A stretch of 64,000 nucleotides of DNA from Burkholderia sp. 4M9327F10 (GCF_005503145.1 NZ_SCNV01000025.1:50284-114283); one strand, 5' to 3'; positions 35,367 through 44,416 are shown, numbered from the stretch's first letter. Numbers and translations are program-made. The notes: generated by a model not told the origin, from the letters alone.

Positions 35367-36203
35367 CTAAACCGTAGGCGAACTCGGGTATAGCGAGAAC
35401 GGCAGCAGGTATCGCGGCCTGCGTGTATTTTCGCGGGATGCGATCACCGCTCGATGAGTCGCTGACGCAAACGTGTGATGACTCGCGTGCTGCAACATAT
35501 CGCCGACATTGAACACGATGGCGTCGTCTTGCGGCGTGACAGGTAACCAGTTTCCGTCGTGCGTCAGCACCTCCAGTCCTTCAGCGTCCGAGCCCGGCAG
35601 CAAGGTGGCGAAGTGACTGTCCTTGTGTGAGCTGAACAGCACGTCCGCGAGATTGCTGGTGGGCAGCGGCGGAAAATGGATCGCGCGCAACGTCGAGTCG
35701 CCGACGCGCGTCAAGTCGGCGAAGTGACGTTCCGGCAAACCGGCATCCAGTGCCAGGCCGTGCAGCAGGCGTGCGGCCAACCGGTCGAACGCGTCATACA
35801 GACCGTAGCCATATTGTTTCAGTTCGGCTACTTCATCTGCCCAGATATTGAGCGGGATCGACACGGCCAATGCCGAAGCGGGATCGACCTCGCGACCCAG
35901 CCGCCACGACTCCGAGTGTTGGGCGAGACCCGCGTACTGACGATCGTCGACGGACTGCGCCCTGGCCGGTGTGTAGCCGCGCTGCCCGTCGCCGCCTGGC
36001 AGGTGGTATTTCATCTTGGTCTCGACCGGCAGGTCGAAGAGGCGCTTGAATACGGCGTAGGCGCCGTGTATCAGTTCGCGAGAGATGCCGTGCGCACTGA
36101 TACAGCAAAAGCCGAACTGCCGGCAGGCAGCACCCAACTCCGTCACAAAGAGTTCCCGTTCACTATCGAAGCGACGGATATCCAGCGTCGGAATATTGTT
36201 CAT
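35367..36203 (-). CDS. 2-oxoglutarate/Fe(II)-dependent oxygenase, isopenicillin-N-synthase type
   Basis: The 278-residue protein shows the non-haem iron facial triad: H193 and D195 in FSSHKDSHFATLL, and H250 in ASATHRAVIAS. The N-terminal DIOX_N-like part has GFCCISAHGI and YAVFKRLFDLP. In most relatives an RxS pair binds 2-oxoglutarate; here the expected region reads RPRYLLPFS, so R264 lacks the serine two residues on. The substrate is unknown. The gene overlaps the MFS stop by four bases and is part of the biosynthetic-looking cluster. Confidence 0.88.
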   Translation of the reverse strand: MNNIPTLDIRRFDSERELFVTELGAACRQFGFCCISAHGISRELIHGAYAVFKRLFDLPVETKMKYHLPGGDGQRGYTPARAQSVDDRQYAGLAQHSESWRLGREVDPASALAVSIPLNIWADEVAELKQYGYGLYDAFDRLAARLLHGLALDAGLPERHFADLTRVGDSTLRAIHFPPLPTSNLADVLFSSHKDSHFATLLPGSDAEGLEVLTHDGNWLPVTPQDDAIVFNVGDMLQHASHHTFASATHRAVIASRENTRRPRYLLPFSLYPSSPTV

Positions 36204-37483
36204 TGTTTCACCGACATGCGCGGCAACAGCGCGGCTAGAACGAATATGGCGGCAAGCAGGCTAAGGTAATGCGCACCCGCATGCTGAAGAAAGAGCGCGC
36301 CGAACGCGCCCGCCAACGAGACCCCAAGGTAAAGCATCGCCTGATAGAGTCCCGTAACAAAGGACTGCGTTCCCGGCGGAGCGTGCGAAAGAATCAGGTG
36401 CTGCTGCGGCGTGGTCTGCGAAAAGGTAAAGAGCCCTGCTGCGAACGTACACGGTAGTGCCAGTGCGACTGTCTCCCGCGTCCATGGAATCAGCACAAAG
36501 ATGAGCGCCAGCCCCAGCGAGCCCGCTACGAGAACCCGAGGCGGCCCGAGGCGGTCAGCCAGGTGCCCAGCCAGCAGATTGCCGGCGGTACCGGCTGCAC
36601 CGAACAGCAGAACCAGCACGCTCAACAATTGCGGATGCGGCTGGGTCAGCGGTGCATAGATCGCACTGATGTAGGTGTAAGGGATAAAGATGCCGGTGAA
36701 TACCAGCAGGGCGCGCAGCAGGATGCGCAGGATCTGCCGGTCGCGCAGCGGCGAGAGCCGTACCGCCAACCCGGCAGCGGCATGATCGCGCAACGGCGGA
36801 ATACGTAAAAACACCGCCACGCCTGCGACAAGCCCAAGCGCGGCGACCGCGTACAACGTGATGCGCCAGTTTGAAAACGTGCTGATTGCCGTCCCCAACG
36901 GCGCGCCTAATACCAAAGAGGACGTCATGCCCAGTATCACGATCGCAATGGCTTGCCCGCGTTTCTCGGGGCCAGCCAGCGCGGCGGCGGTTGCACTTGC
37001 CGTGGCGGTATACAGGCCGGCGCCGACAGCGGCAACCACTCTGGACGCAAGCACAAGTCCAAAGCCCGGTGCAAGCGCGGTCAGAATATTGCCGAGTACC
37101 AGCACGAGGATGCCGACGCTCAATGATGTTCGCCGCGGCCACCCGGCGCACAATGCGCCCACCACCGGCGCGCTGAGCGCATAGGCGAGGGAAAATACCG
37201 TCACCATCTGGCCCGCCCCCGCGATGCTCACATGCAGGGTCGAGGCGACGGACGGCAGTACGCCTGCAATCACAAACGCGTCCGTGCCGACAGCGAACGT
37301 CCCGATCGCGAGCATGGCGACGTCGGTTCGCCACGAAGCCGAACCCTCAGACGTGGCGTCTGCGGGCCTGCTTATGGTGGTGCGTCCCGGCATCAGATTC
37401 AGCGGCTCTTTGGTGTTCATAGGTTCAGGGTAATCAGGAACTCCGTTTTTCTCTTGCGGTCCGGCGAGCAGGCGCATGTGCAT
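36200..37483 (-). CDS. MFS transporter, AraJ/DHA1-like exporter
   Basis: The 427-residue protein (or 406 from the internal ATG at 37420) has 12 predicted membrane segments. It shows DVAMLAIGTFAVGTDAFVIAGVLPSVA at the first helix, as in sugar/drug efflux MFS of the AraJ-NepI group, and LCAGWPRRTSLSVG at loop 2-3. Neither start has a strong ribosome site. It is the sixth gene of the cluster, overlapping the oxygenase by four bases, and a likely product exporter. Confidence 0.9.
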   Translation of the reverse strand: MHMRLLAGPQEKNGVPDYPEPMNTKEPLNLMPGRTTISRPADATSEGSASWRTDVAMLAIGTFAVGTDAFVIAGVLPSVASTLHVSIAGAGQMVTVFSLAYALSAPVVGALCAGWPRRTSLSVGILVLVLGNILTALAPGFGLVLASRVVAAVGAGLYTATASATAAALAGPEKRGQAIAIVILGMTSSLVLGAPLGTAISTFSNWRITLYAVAALGLVAGVAVFLRIPPLRDHAAAGLAVRLSPLRDRQILRILLRALLVFTGIFIPYTYISAIYAPLTQPHPQLLSVLVLLFGAAGTAGNLLAGHLADRLGPPRVLVAGSLGLALIFVLIPWTRETVALALPCTFAAGLFTFSQTTPQQHLILSHAPPGTQSFVTGLYQAMLYLGVSLAGAFGALFLQHAGAHYLSLLAAIFVLAALLPRMSVKQ

Positions 37484-37518
37484 ACCCGAAAGCAGCCGAT
37501 CGACTCATGCGTCATGCT

Positions 37519-38343
37519 TCAACGTTTCCTGAACACATACAGATATTGGGTACTCGACACGTCGAGTGATCCGGTGCGCGTCCAATGGATTTCGATTGCC
37601 TTGCGGACCGCGTTGCGCAGCGACTCGTCACCGAGTTGTTGCGCGATGTTCTTGTAGCGCAGCGTACGGACATAGAAATCGAGAAGCCGGTCCACATTCG
37701 GGAACGTCATCGTGCCGTCGAACGGTTCCTGCCTGACCAACTCGAGCGACTCGGGGACGAAGCCCGCGATATTGGCGTCGCAGAAGCGGTTAGTGCCTGG
37801 CGCGGTCAGATAGACATGGTCATAGGGAAATCCAAGTTCCAGCAATGCGCGATCCTGGAAGCGGTTAAGCTCGCTCATCCAGTCGAAGGCCGCCGTGAGT
37901 AGCGCAACATGCCCGCCGGCCCGTGTCAGTTGCGCGAGCCTGCTGAACGCCGCCTTGATGTCGGGAACGTGGTGCAACAGCAGATTGGCCAGTACCAGAT
38001 CAAAGCTGCCGTTTTCGAAGGGCGCCTCTTCAATCGAACTCTGGATGAAACGGTGATCGCCAGGTATGGACTCGAAGCGTTTGCGCGTAGCCTCGACCAT
38101 CTCGCGAGCAATATCGATTGCCGAAACATTGACCGGCCTCGATTCCGCGAGTGCCGCGCCGAACCGTCCCAGACCTGATCCGGCATCCAGCACCCTGGTA
38201 AAGCGGAGGTCCTGGAGCTGCCCGACGTACCATTGACTGATCGAACGCTTCGCCAGTGACTCCCAGTCGTCCGAGCGGGACTTGAAGTCGTCAATGGTCG
38301 CATAGTGTTGTTGCAGATGCTCCTTGTCAAAGTACGTGCTCAT
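37519..38343 (-). CDS. Class I SAM-dependent methyltransferase
   Basis: The 274-residue protein has motif I VLDAGSGLGRFG at residues 51-62, an acidic residue after the next strand in VSAIDIAREMVEATRK, and motif IV-like FDLVLANLLLHHVPD. It is a small-molecule O-, N- or C-methyltransferase, or a non-methylating relative. The C-terminal part (NVDRLLDFYVRTLRYKNIAQQ) is unlike generic ubiE types. ATG 38343 overlaps the previous gene by four bases, so it is translationally coupled to it. Confidence 0.88.
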   Translation of the reverse strand: MSTYFDKEHLQQHYATIDDFKSRSDDWESLAKRSISQWYVGQLQDLRFTRVLDAGSGLGRFGAALAESRPVNVSAIDIAREMVEATRKRFESIPGDHRFIQSSIEEAPFENGSFDLVLANLLLHHVPDIKAAFSRLAQLTRAGGHVALLTAAFDWMSELNRFQDRALLELGFPYDHVYLTAPGTNRFCDANIAGFVPESLELVRQEPFDGTMTFPNVDRLLDFYVRTLRYKNIAQQLGDESLRNAVRKAIEIHWTRTGSLDVSSTQYLYVFRKR

Positions 38344-38984
38344 TTTCGCTGCTCCTCGTGACGGTCCGGATGGGCTTGCAAAAACGCGGACTCCTCGCTG
38401 CAGGCATCGGAAATCCTCTGAATGAGCGGCCACGCGTCGAAGGCGAGACCGAGGCGCCGAGCCGAATACACCTGAGGGACCAGTGCGATGTCCGCGAGAG
38501 TGGGCTGGTCGCCATGACTGAACCGGCCTGTGTGCGGGCTCTTCGCGAGCAGTGCTTCGAGCGCGCCGAAGCTTTCCGTCAACCAGTGGTGCTGCCATTC
38601 ACGCACTTGCGTGTCGTGATGCTCGAGGCGTGTCTTCAGATACGCGCTGACGCGCATCGACGTGACGTGATGTGTGTCCGCAGCGATCAGTTGAAACAAC
38701 GCCCGTACCCTTGCCCGTCCCAGCGGATCCGCCGGCAACAGCGCGGGCTCGGGATATCGTTCTTCCAGATATTCGATGATCGCGGCCGACTGGGTCAGCA
38801 CGGCGCCCTCATCCTCGATTGCGGGCAGCAGGCCCTGCGGATTGATCGCCAGATAGCCGGGAGCGCGATGCTCCCCCAAGGTGAGATCGTGCGTGAGCGT
38901 CTCGTACGGAATGTGCTTCAGGTTCAGCGCGATCCGTACACGATACGAGGCCGACGAACGGTAAAAACCATGCAGCTTGATCAA
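38340..38984 (-). CDS. maiA: Maleylacetoacetate isomerase / zeta-class glutathione S-transferase
   Basis: The 214-residue protein has the zeta-class active-site motif RSSASYRVRIAL (residues 9-20), NPQGLLPAIEDEG and QSAAIIEYLEERYP of the glutathione site, and an all-helical C-terminal domain. Classic MaiA isomerises maleylacetoacetate in tyrosine breakdown. No homogentisate or fumarylacetoacetate genes are near, so here it probably serves the cluster, for example in isomerisation or glutathione conjugation. The symbol reflects family likeness, not proven role. Confidence 0.8.
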   Translation of the reverse strand: MIKLHGFYRSSASYRVRIALNLKHIPYETLTHDLTLGEHRAPGYLAINPQGLLPAIEDEGAVLTQSAAIIEYLEERYPEPALLPADPLGRARVRALFQLIAADTHHVTSMRVSAYLKTRLEHHDTQVREWQHHWLTESFGALEALLAKSPHTGRFSHGDQPTLADIALVPQVYSARRLGLAFDAWPLIQRISDACSEESAFLQAHPDRHEEQRK

Positions 38985-39011
38985 GGGAGCTTCTCCGTGA
39001 GAAAGGGCGGA

Positions 39012-40931
39012 TTACGCGACGATGGAATCGGCCGCTGCTGCCAGACTGACCGAAGCGTGGGGCTCACGGCGATGGAGCGCCTGCGTCTCGTGGCCCGGGT
39101 GCGTCTCTAGTCTTGCGGCAATGGCCGCGAACAGTTCCAGCACGCAACGTTGCGCATCATGCGTCTGCCGCGAAGCGATCTGCGGACGCGGAAGTGCGTG
39201 GGTGTAGAAATGCGGGCCCTCCACCAGGAATCCGACCGCCCAGATGTTTTGCCGAGCTGTCCCCGTTGCGCCCACCGGATGCAGCGAGGCATCGATATCG
39301 ATGCCGCCTGGGTGGTAGTCGCCGTTGTAGTACGGCCGGATCAGGCCGCGTGCGAGCAGGTTGGCTGACAACGGCGATCTGTCGGTCAAGGGCGAATAGG
39401 CGTCGAGTCTCGCCACCACCAGCACATCCGCATAGCTGTGCTCGACACGCTCCGCATAGCTGGCCTGGATGCGAAAGCGGGCGTGGGCATCGTCGGCGAC
39501 AACCTGCGCGCCGGGGCCACCCGCGATATCGATCAGGCCGGCCTCGCGCAACGCCAGATATTCGACGTTGCGCTGTTTCGGCGGCCCGAACGAAACGCGG
39601 TTCGTGGTCGCGTTGAAGTCCTCGACAAAGTAGCGATGCGATGCAGGCGTCAGGCCGCCGTATTCGACCGCGGTACGCAGCGCTTCGCGTGTATCTCGCA
39701 GGACATCGGTTGCTGCTTTCACCGGGCTCGTCAGGTTGCCTTTGAACGCCTCGCGGAGATCGGCATTCAACAACGCGTCAAAGAATTCGCGGAACGCGGC
39801 GAACGATTCGAACTGGCGGCCTTTAAGCGGCCAGAGAATCGACTCGATAGCACGCACTTCCTCGGCGGTCGGCTCGAAGCCGTCCACCGGGACTTCCTCG
39901 CCGGTTTGCGCGCTGCGATAGGCGTAAGCCATTTCGCGGATTACCAGCGGCAGCACCTCGGCCTTGAAATCGATGCGCGGGTCTCCGGTCGCGGCGAGTA
40001 CAGCCCGCCGTTTCGCGGCGACGGCGTCAGGCGTAAAGAAACGCGGCCGATGGCGTCCGGTCAGCCCCTTCTGATTGATCCCCCGCGCGGCGAACGGCAA
40101 GCAATGGCGGGAGAACAGCAGGATAGTGGGTTCGTCTCCGGAGCGCAGATAACGGAGCTTGCCGTTTTCCTCCACATAACGGCCGCCGCGCCCAAGCGTC
40201 AGCGACGAAATGACGTCGTGCGCCGTGAGGCCGAAACCCTGTACCGCGACGGTTGCCGATGACGGGATCTGCGCGAGGTTTTCGACCGGATAGGGCGAAG
40301 CGAAATATGCAAGGTTCTCGTTGTGGCCGGCATGGCGCCCGACAAACGCGGAGAACGCCAGATCCTCATCCGTGGGCTTGCGATAACCGTGTCCGGTCGT
40401 GAGGAACACGTAATCGGCCTGCCGCACGTCGCCGCTTTCAAGCACGACGTCGAAGCCGGCGTCACGCTCGATCAGGTCGATAACGCGCGAGCGGCGGTGC
40501 ACCACGCGGATAGTCGGTGGCAATTTCTCGACCACCCGTCGATAGACCCAGGAGAGGTACTCCCCGAGCAGGCTGCGAGGTAAATGATCGGCCTCAGTGA
40601 TCGGCACGCCCGCGTCCCCGGCATCGCGGCGAAAGTGCTCGCCGACGCGCCGGTAGCCCGTCGCGTGAGCCCATTGCACGAGCGAGACGCCATCGTCGCC
40701 CCCGGCAAGACTCGACGGTGCGAACATCGTCACCTGCGAAGCCACCGTGTTGATCAGCAGATGATCCGGTTGTTGCGACCGATGCACCCCTTCGCCGCTC
40801 TCGCCCTCGTCGAACACTTCGATCTGCAGACGCGCCCCGGCAGGCAGCCGGTGCGCATGCTCCAGCACCCGTTCCAATATCGTCAACCCGCGTGGACCCA
40901 TGCCCACGATTGCTATAGATGTCGCTTGCAT
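39012..40931 (-). CDS. FAD/NAD(P)-binding protein, YdhS-like (COG4529 type)
   Basis: The 639-residue protein starts with the dinucleotide motif SIAIVGMGPRGLTILERVLEHA and continues with INTVASQVTMFAPSSL. A second Rossmann-like element is VAVQGFGLTAHDVISSLTLGRGG (about residues 260-282). It belongs to the FAD-NAD(P)-binding family that includes hydroxylase-like flavoproteins of unknown substrate. In a cluster with an aminomutase and a 2OG oxygenase it may be an amine or amino-acid N-oxygenase, which is inference. ATG 40931 was chosen because upstream in-frame sequence overlaps the MBL gene. Confidence 0.82.
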   Translation of the reverse strand: MQATSIAIVGMGPRGLTILERVLEHAHRLPAGARLQIEVFDEGESGEGVHRSQQPDHLLINTVASQVTMFAPSSLAGGDDGVSLVQWAHATGYRRVGEHFRRDAGDAGVPITEADHLPRSLLGEYLSWVYRRVVEKLPPTIRVVHRRSRVIDLIERDAGFDVVLESGDVRQADYVFLTTGHGYRKPTDEDLAFSAFVGRHAGHNENLAYFASPYPVENLAQIPSSATVAVQGFGLTAHDVISSLTLGRGGRYVEENGKLRYLRSGDEPTILLFSRHCLPFAARGINQKGLTGRHRPRFFTPDAVAAKRRAVLAATGDPRIDFKAEVLPLVIREMAYAYRSAQTGEEVPVDGFEPTAEEVRAIESILWPLKGRQFESFAAFREFFDALLNADLREAFKGNLTSPVKAATDVLRDTREALRTAVEYGGLTPASHRYFVEDFNATTNRVSFGPPKQRNVEYLALREAGLIDIAGGPGAQVVADDAHARFRIQASYAERVEHSYADVLVVARLDAYSPLTDRSPLSANLLARGLIRPYYNGDYHPGGIDIDASLHPVGATGTARQNIWAVGFLVEGPHFYTHALPRPQIASRQTHDAQRCVLELFAAIAARLETHPGHETQALHRREPHASVSLAAAADSIVA

Positions 40932-40948
40932 TGATGAAAGCTCCTCGT

Positions 40949-41872
40949 TCAGCTCAAGGTGGGCACGGAGTCGAGCCCGTGCGCATGGGTATGGTCCGGC
41001 GTCGGCAGGGTTCGAGCGCTTGCGAAGCTGTCGCTGCGGGCAAGCGGCAGCCGGTGCAGCTCGACGATGTCCGGCTCGCCTTTCCACGAGGGAAAGCGCA
41101 GGCGAACGGCCGGATCGTGGCCGGGAATGATGTGATCGGGACCATCGGCCAGTTGCTCGATGAGGCTGTGTGCCTCGAGCATGCGCACAACATCGAGCAC
41201 GATCGGAAACGGCCTGCGCGAGCGCAGGTTGTCCCAGTAGTGCGCCGCGTCGCTCGCCAGTACGACATAGCCGCGCGACGTGTGCACGCGCACCACCTGC
41301 AGGCCGGCGGTATGTCCGCCGAGCAGATGGACGCTCACGCCCGGCGCGATCTCCTGGTCGCCGTTGGCGAACTGAACGCGCCCGGCATACAGGCGCTCGA
41401 TCGCCGCCGCGACGTCACGGGCTTCGAACGGTTTGCGCATGACGTCGTGGCACATGCAACGGCCCGTGCAGTAGGCCATTTCCGCTTCCTGCAGATGCAG
41501 CCGTGCATTCGGAAACGCGCCGATATTGCCGGCGTGATCGTAGTGCATATGCGTAATGACGATATCCTGGACGCCGGCCGCGTCGATTCCCAGCTTCTGC
41601 AGCAACGCCACCGGCGACTGCAGGTAGCGGCGCTTTCTGCGCGCGGCCATCTCCGCGCTGAAGCCGGTATCGACGAGGATCGTGCGGTTGCGGTCGCGGA
41701 TTACCCACACGTAGAAGTCGAGCGGCATCGCGATGTCGTGGTGCGGGTCCTCGCCCAGATAGTTCTCCGCGCTGCGCCGCTCTTCGTGCGTCGCATAGCG
41801 CAATGCGAAGATCTCGTACTCCGGCGCGACCGTATCCCTATCCGCTTTCGTATGCAGGTCGAGGCGCGTCAT
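40949..41872 (-). CDS. Metallo-beta-lactamase-fold hydrolase, AHL-lactonase-like
   Basis: The 307-residue protein carries the metal-binding HxHxDH as H108, H110, D112 and H113 in VITHMHYDHAGN. Later ligands are in LLGGHTAGLQV, ASDAAHYWDN and IIPGHDP. The layout matches N-acyl-homoserine-lactonase-like members, so a lactone or ester ring-opening or closing role is plausible in the pathway. The start overlaps the aminomutase stop by four bases; the gap to the next gene is 17 bases. Confidence 0.9.
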   Translation of the reverse strand: MTRLDLHTKADRDTVAPEYEIFALRYATHEERRSAENYLGEDPHHDIAMPLDFYVWVIRDRNRTILVDTGFSAEMAARRKRRYLQSPVALLQKLGIDAAGVQDIVITHMHYDHAGNIGAFPNARLHLQEAEMAYCTGRCMCHDVMRKPFEARDVAAAIERLYAGRVQFANGDQEIAPGVSVHLLGGHTAGLQVVRVHTSRGYVVLASDAAHYWDNLRSRRPFPIVLDVVRMLEAHSLIEQLADGPDHIIPGHDPAVRLRFPSWKGEPDIVELHRLPLARSDSFASARTLPTPDHTHAHGLDSVPTLS

Positions 41873-43263
41873 GCCACCGTCTCCAGGGCGTCAGGCCGCT
41901 TCTGGCTGCCATGCTTCGCCTGATGGATGTGAACCACGGGGATCGAATCGTGCTCAGCGACTGCCTCCCGCTGGAAGAAGAAGCGCTTTTCGCCGAAGGC
42001 CGGTTTCAGATCGTCGAGCCACGTGGCCTGCGCATCGAACTTCGCATAAAACGGCCGCCGCACCCAGTCCGGATTGCGTGCCTGCAGGAACTGCAGGGCG
42101 AACACCTTTTCTCCCGCAATCTCGACGATACCGTCGATCACGACCTTGCCTGGGAACGCGCTCATCGACGGGCCGCGGACCGTGCGTGCGAGACCCGATA
42201 CCGTTTGGTACGCCGCCTTGAAGATCTCATAAGCGCGTGCGAGCGGAAGCTTGAAGTAGTCGCTCGGACCGGTGTCCCGTTCGACGAACATGTAGTAGGG
42301 AATCGCGCCGAGCCGCACGCCGGTCGTCCACAGTTCGGCCCAGCCGGCCGGATCTTCGTTGATATGGCGGATCAGCGGCGCCTGGATTCTCAGAGTTGCA
42401 CCCGTCGCGATGATGCGGCGCACCGCCTGTTGCGCAATGGGATGCGCAAGTTCGCGCGGATGGTTGTAGTGCCCCATGAGCGCCAGATTGCGCCCGCTAT
42501 TTACGACCTTCTCGAACAGGCGTAGCAGGTCATCCGAGTCCTTGTCGCTCACAAAGCGCTGCGGCCAGTACGCAACAGATTTCGTACCGATGCGGATGTT
42601 TTGCACATGCGCCAGTTCCGGCACGAGCAGCGGCTCGAGATATTCGGCAAGTGAGCGGGCGTTCATCACCAGCGGATCGCCGCCCGTGATCAGAACGTCG
42701 GTGACGTCGCGGTGCCGCTTCAGGTATTCGACCAGATCCAGCGAGGCTCGCGCGTCGAACTTCAACTCGTCCATGCCGACGAATTGCGGCCACCTGAAGC
42801 AGAACGTGCAGTACGCGTGGCACGACTGGCCCGCGCTCGGGAAAAACAGCACGGTTTCGCGGTATTTATGCTGGACGCCGTTGAGCGGCACGCCGTCCAG
42901 ATACGGCACGTTGTGCGTCATCTGGCCCGCGGGATGCGGGTTCATTCGCATGCGAATTGAATGAACGAGCCGATCTATTTCGCTCTCCTGCGCACCGCTC
43001 GCGATCAGATCGGACAACGTTGCGTATTCGCTTTCACGCAACATGTCCCGATGCGGGAAGGTCAACCGGTAAATCGGATCATCCGGAACCTTGTCCCAGT
43101 CGATCAACTCCGCAAGCACATACGGATTGACGCGAAATGGCAGTACCCGCGACACAACGTCGACTGCCTCTTGCTGCTCGGCCGGCAAGTTCATCCATTG
43201 CGGCGCCTGTCGAATGCTTTGACGTGTATACGGCTTGAATTTCCACACCTGATCGTTCTGCAT
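41869..43263 (-). CDS. KamA-family radical SAM aminomutase
   Basis: The 464-residue protein has the radical-SAM cluster C148, C152, C155 in SCHAYCTFCFRW. The GGDP motif is in VLITGGDPLVMNARSL, and the KamA-type domain has LRIQAPLIRHINEDPAGW and IPYYMFVERDTG. The PLP-binding region, PGGGGK in lysine 2,3-aminomutase, reads GPSMSAFPGKVVIDG. The lysine that would hold PLP is kept, but the preceding aspartate that pairs with the epsilon-amino group of lysine is not. It should move an alpha-amino group to the beta position of some amino acid other than lysine. It is the first gene of a nine-gene minus-strand set. Confidence 0.9.
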   Translation of the reverse strand: MQNDQVWKFKPYTRQSIRQAPQWMNLPAEQQEAVDVVSRVLPFRVNPYVLAELIDWDKVPDDPIYRLTFPHRDMLRESEYATLSDLIASGAQESEIDRLVHSIRMRMNPHPAGQMTHNVPYLDGVPLNGVQHKYRETVLFFPSAGQSCHAYCTFCFRWPQFVGMDELKFDARASLDLVEYLKRHRDVTDVLITGGDPLVMNARSLAEYLEPLLVPELAHVQNIRIGTKSVAYWPQRFVSDKDSDDLLRLFEKVVNSGRNLALMGHYNHPRELAHPIAQQAVRRIIATGATLRIQAPLIRHINEDPAGWAELWTTGVRLGAIPYYMFVERDTGPSDYFKLPLARAYEIFKAAYQTVSGLARTVRGPSMSAFPGKVVIDGIVEIAGEKVFALQFLQARNPDWVRRPFYAKFDAQATWLDDLKPAFGEKRFFFQREAVAEHDSIPVVHIHQAKHGSQKRPDALETVA

Positions 43264-43382
43264 CGGTATCCCCTCATAACGTTCAGCCGGTCGGATCGAG
43301 TGGCGGCGACAAGGTCACGCGGTTCGCTCGCCCCTGAACTACGGGATGCAATCTAACAATCTTCAATGTGCACATACAGTTA

Positions 43383-43397
43383 TGATACGATATATCA
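43383..43397. promoter_or_regulatory. Possible LysR-type operator between the LysR gene and the aminomutase cluster
   Basis: TGATA (43383-43387) and TATCA (43393-43397) form an inverted repeat with a 5-base centre, matching the T-N11-A form of LysR boxes. It lies 27 bases before the LysR ATG at 43424 and 120 bases before the aminomutase start on the other strand. The flanks are A+T-rich. Placement is suggestive only. Confidence 0.35.
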
Positions 43398-43423
43398 ATC
43401 ATTTCAAATGGTTATCAAAAGAT

Positions 43424-44278
43424 ATGCGGCAACATCTCGATCTTTCGTCTGTTGAAGCGTTTATTCTGGTCGCGGATCTGCGGAGCTTTACCCACGCAGC
43501 GGATGCGCTTGGCCTCACTCAGGCCGGTGTCAGCCTGAAATTGCGGCGGCTCGAGGAAACGGTGGGGCGGCGTTTGCTCGACCGCACACCGAGACAGGTG
43601 CGGCTGTCCACAGACGGCGAAGCGTTCTTGCCGCACGCGCGAACCTTGATGGCGGCCCAGGATCTCGCGTTGATGACGGGCAACGAACCGGAGCGCGAGT
43701 TGACCATCGCGATTAGCGATCACGTTGCCGGCCCCGAATTGCCGGAGATTCTCGCGCGCGTGAACGCGTACGATCCAGGGCTGATGCTCAAGGTGCGGGT
43801 CGACTATTCCCGCAAGGTGCTCGCCGACTTCGATCACGGCGAGGTTGACGTCGCCGTGGTTCGTCACGAAGGACGCCGGCGCGATGGGGAAGTACTGTTC
43901 GAAGACGGCTACGGGTGGTTTGCGAGCATGTCGGCGAGATTGGATGGCAAGCCCTTGCCGCTGATCACAGTGACCGAATCATGCGGCGTGCGTGAGGTGG
44001 CCATACGTTTGTTGACTCAGGCAAAGGTTCACTGGGTCGATGCGTTTCTGGGTGGTGGCGTCGCCACCGCCATGTCGGCCGCCAATTCGGGTATCGGCGT
44101 GCTGCCTCTGCCGCGGCGGCTGGCGGCTACGGGGCTGGTAGAGGTTGGCGAGCCGCTTGGTCTGCCGCCATTTCCGTCTGCCAAAGTCACGATGCATACG
44201 CGGCGTGTCGATGGCCACACCAAGGCCACGCTGCGCGTGCTGAGTTCGGCGTTCCGCTCAGCCAGTTCGCATAGCTAA
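43424..44278 (+). CDS. LysR-type regulator, likely controlling the aminomutase cluster
   Basis: The 284-residue protein has the HTH at residues 3-62 (LSSVEAFILVADLRSFTHAADALGLTQAGVSLKLRRLE) and an effector domain. The ATG at 43424 (MRQHLDLSS) was chosen over in-frame starts at 43346 and 43382. The shorter form gives the normal LysR N-terminus and keeps the A+T-rich promoter patch outside the gene. It is divergent from the nine-gene cluster with a 160-base intergenic region, so it is the prime candidate for its regulator. Confidence 0.92.
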   Translation: MRQHLDLSSVEAFILVADLRSFTHAADALGLTQAGVSLKLRRLEETVGRRLLDRTPRQVRLSTDGEAFLPHARTLMAAQDLALMTGNEPERELTIAISDHVAGPELPEILARVNAYDPGLMLKVRVDYSRKVLADFDHGEVDVAVVRHEGRRRDGEVLFEDGYGWFASMSARLDGKPLPLITVTESCGVREVAIRLLTQAKVHWVDAFLGGGVATAMSAANSGIGVLPLPRRLAATGLVEVGEPLGLPPFPSAKVTMHTRRVDGHTKATLRVLSSAFRSASSHS

Positions 44279-44416
44279 GCGATCCCGCGAGGCACGGCTT
44301 CGTTCATCAGGCAACAGAACAGATAAGCAAAGCACATTTGATCTGTTTGTCACATAGCGGGCATACCCTATATTTCCCCAGCAGTGCCATCGTCACCGAT
44401 CTTGACGGAGCCTCGG

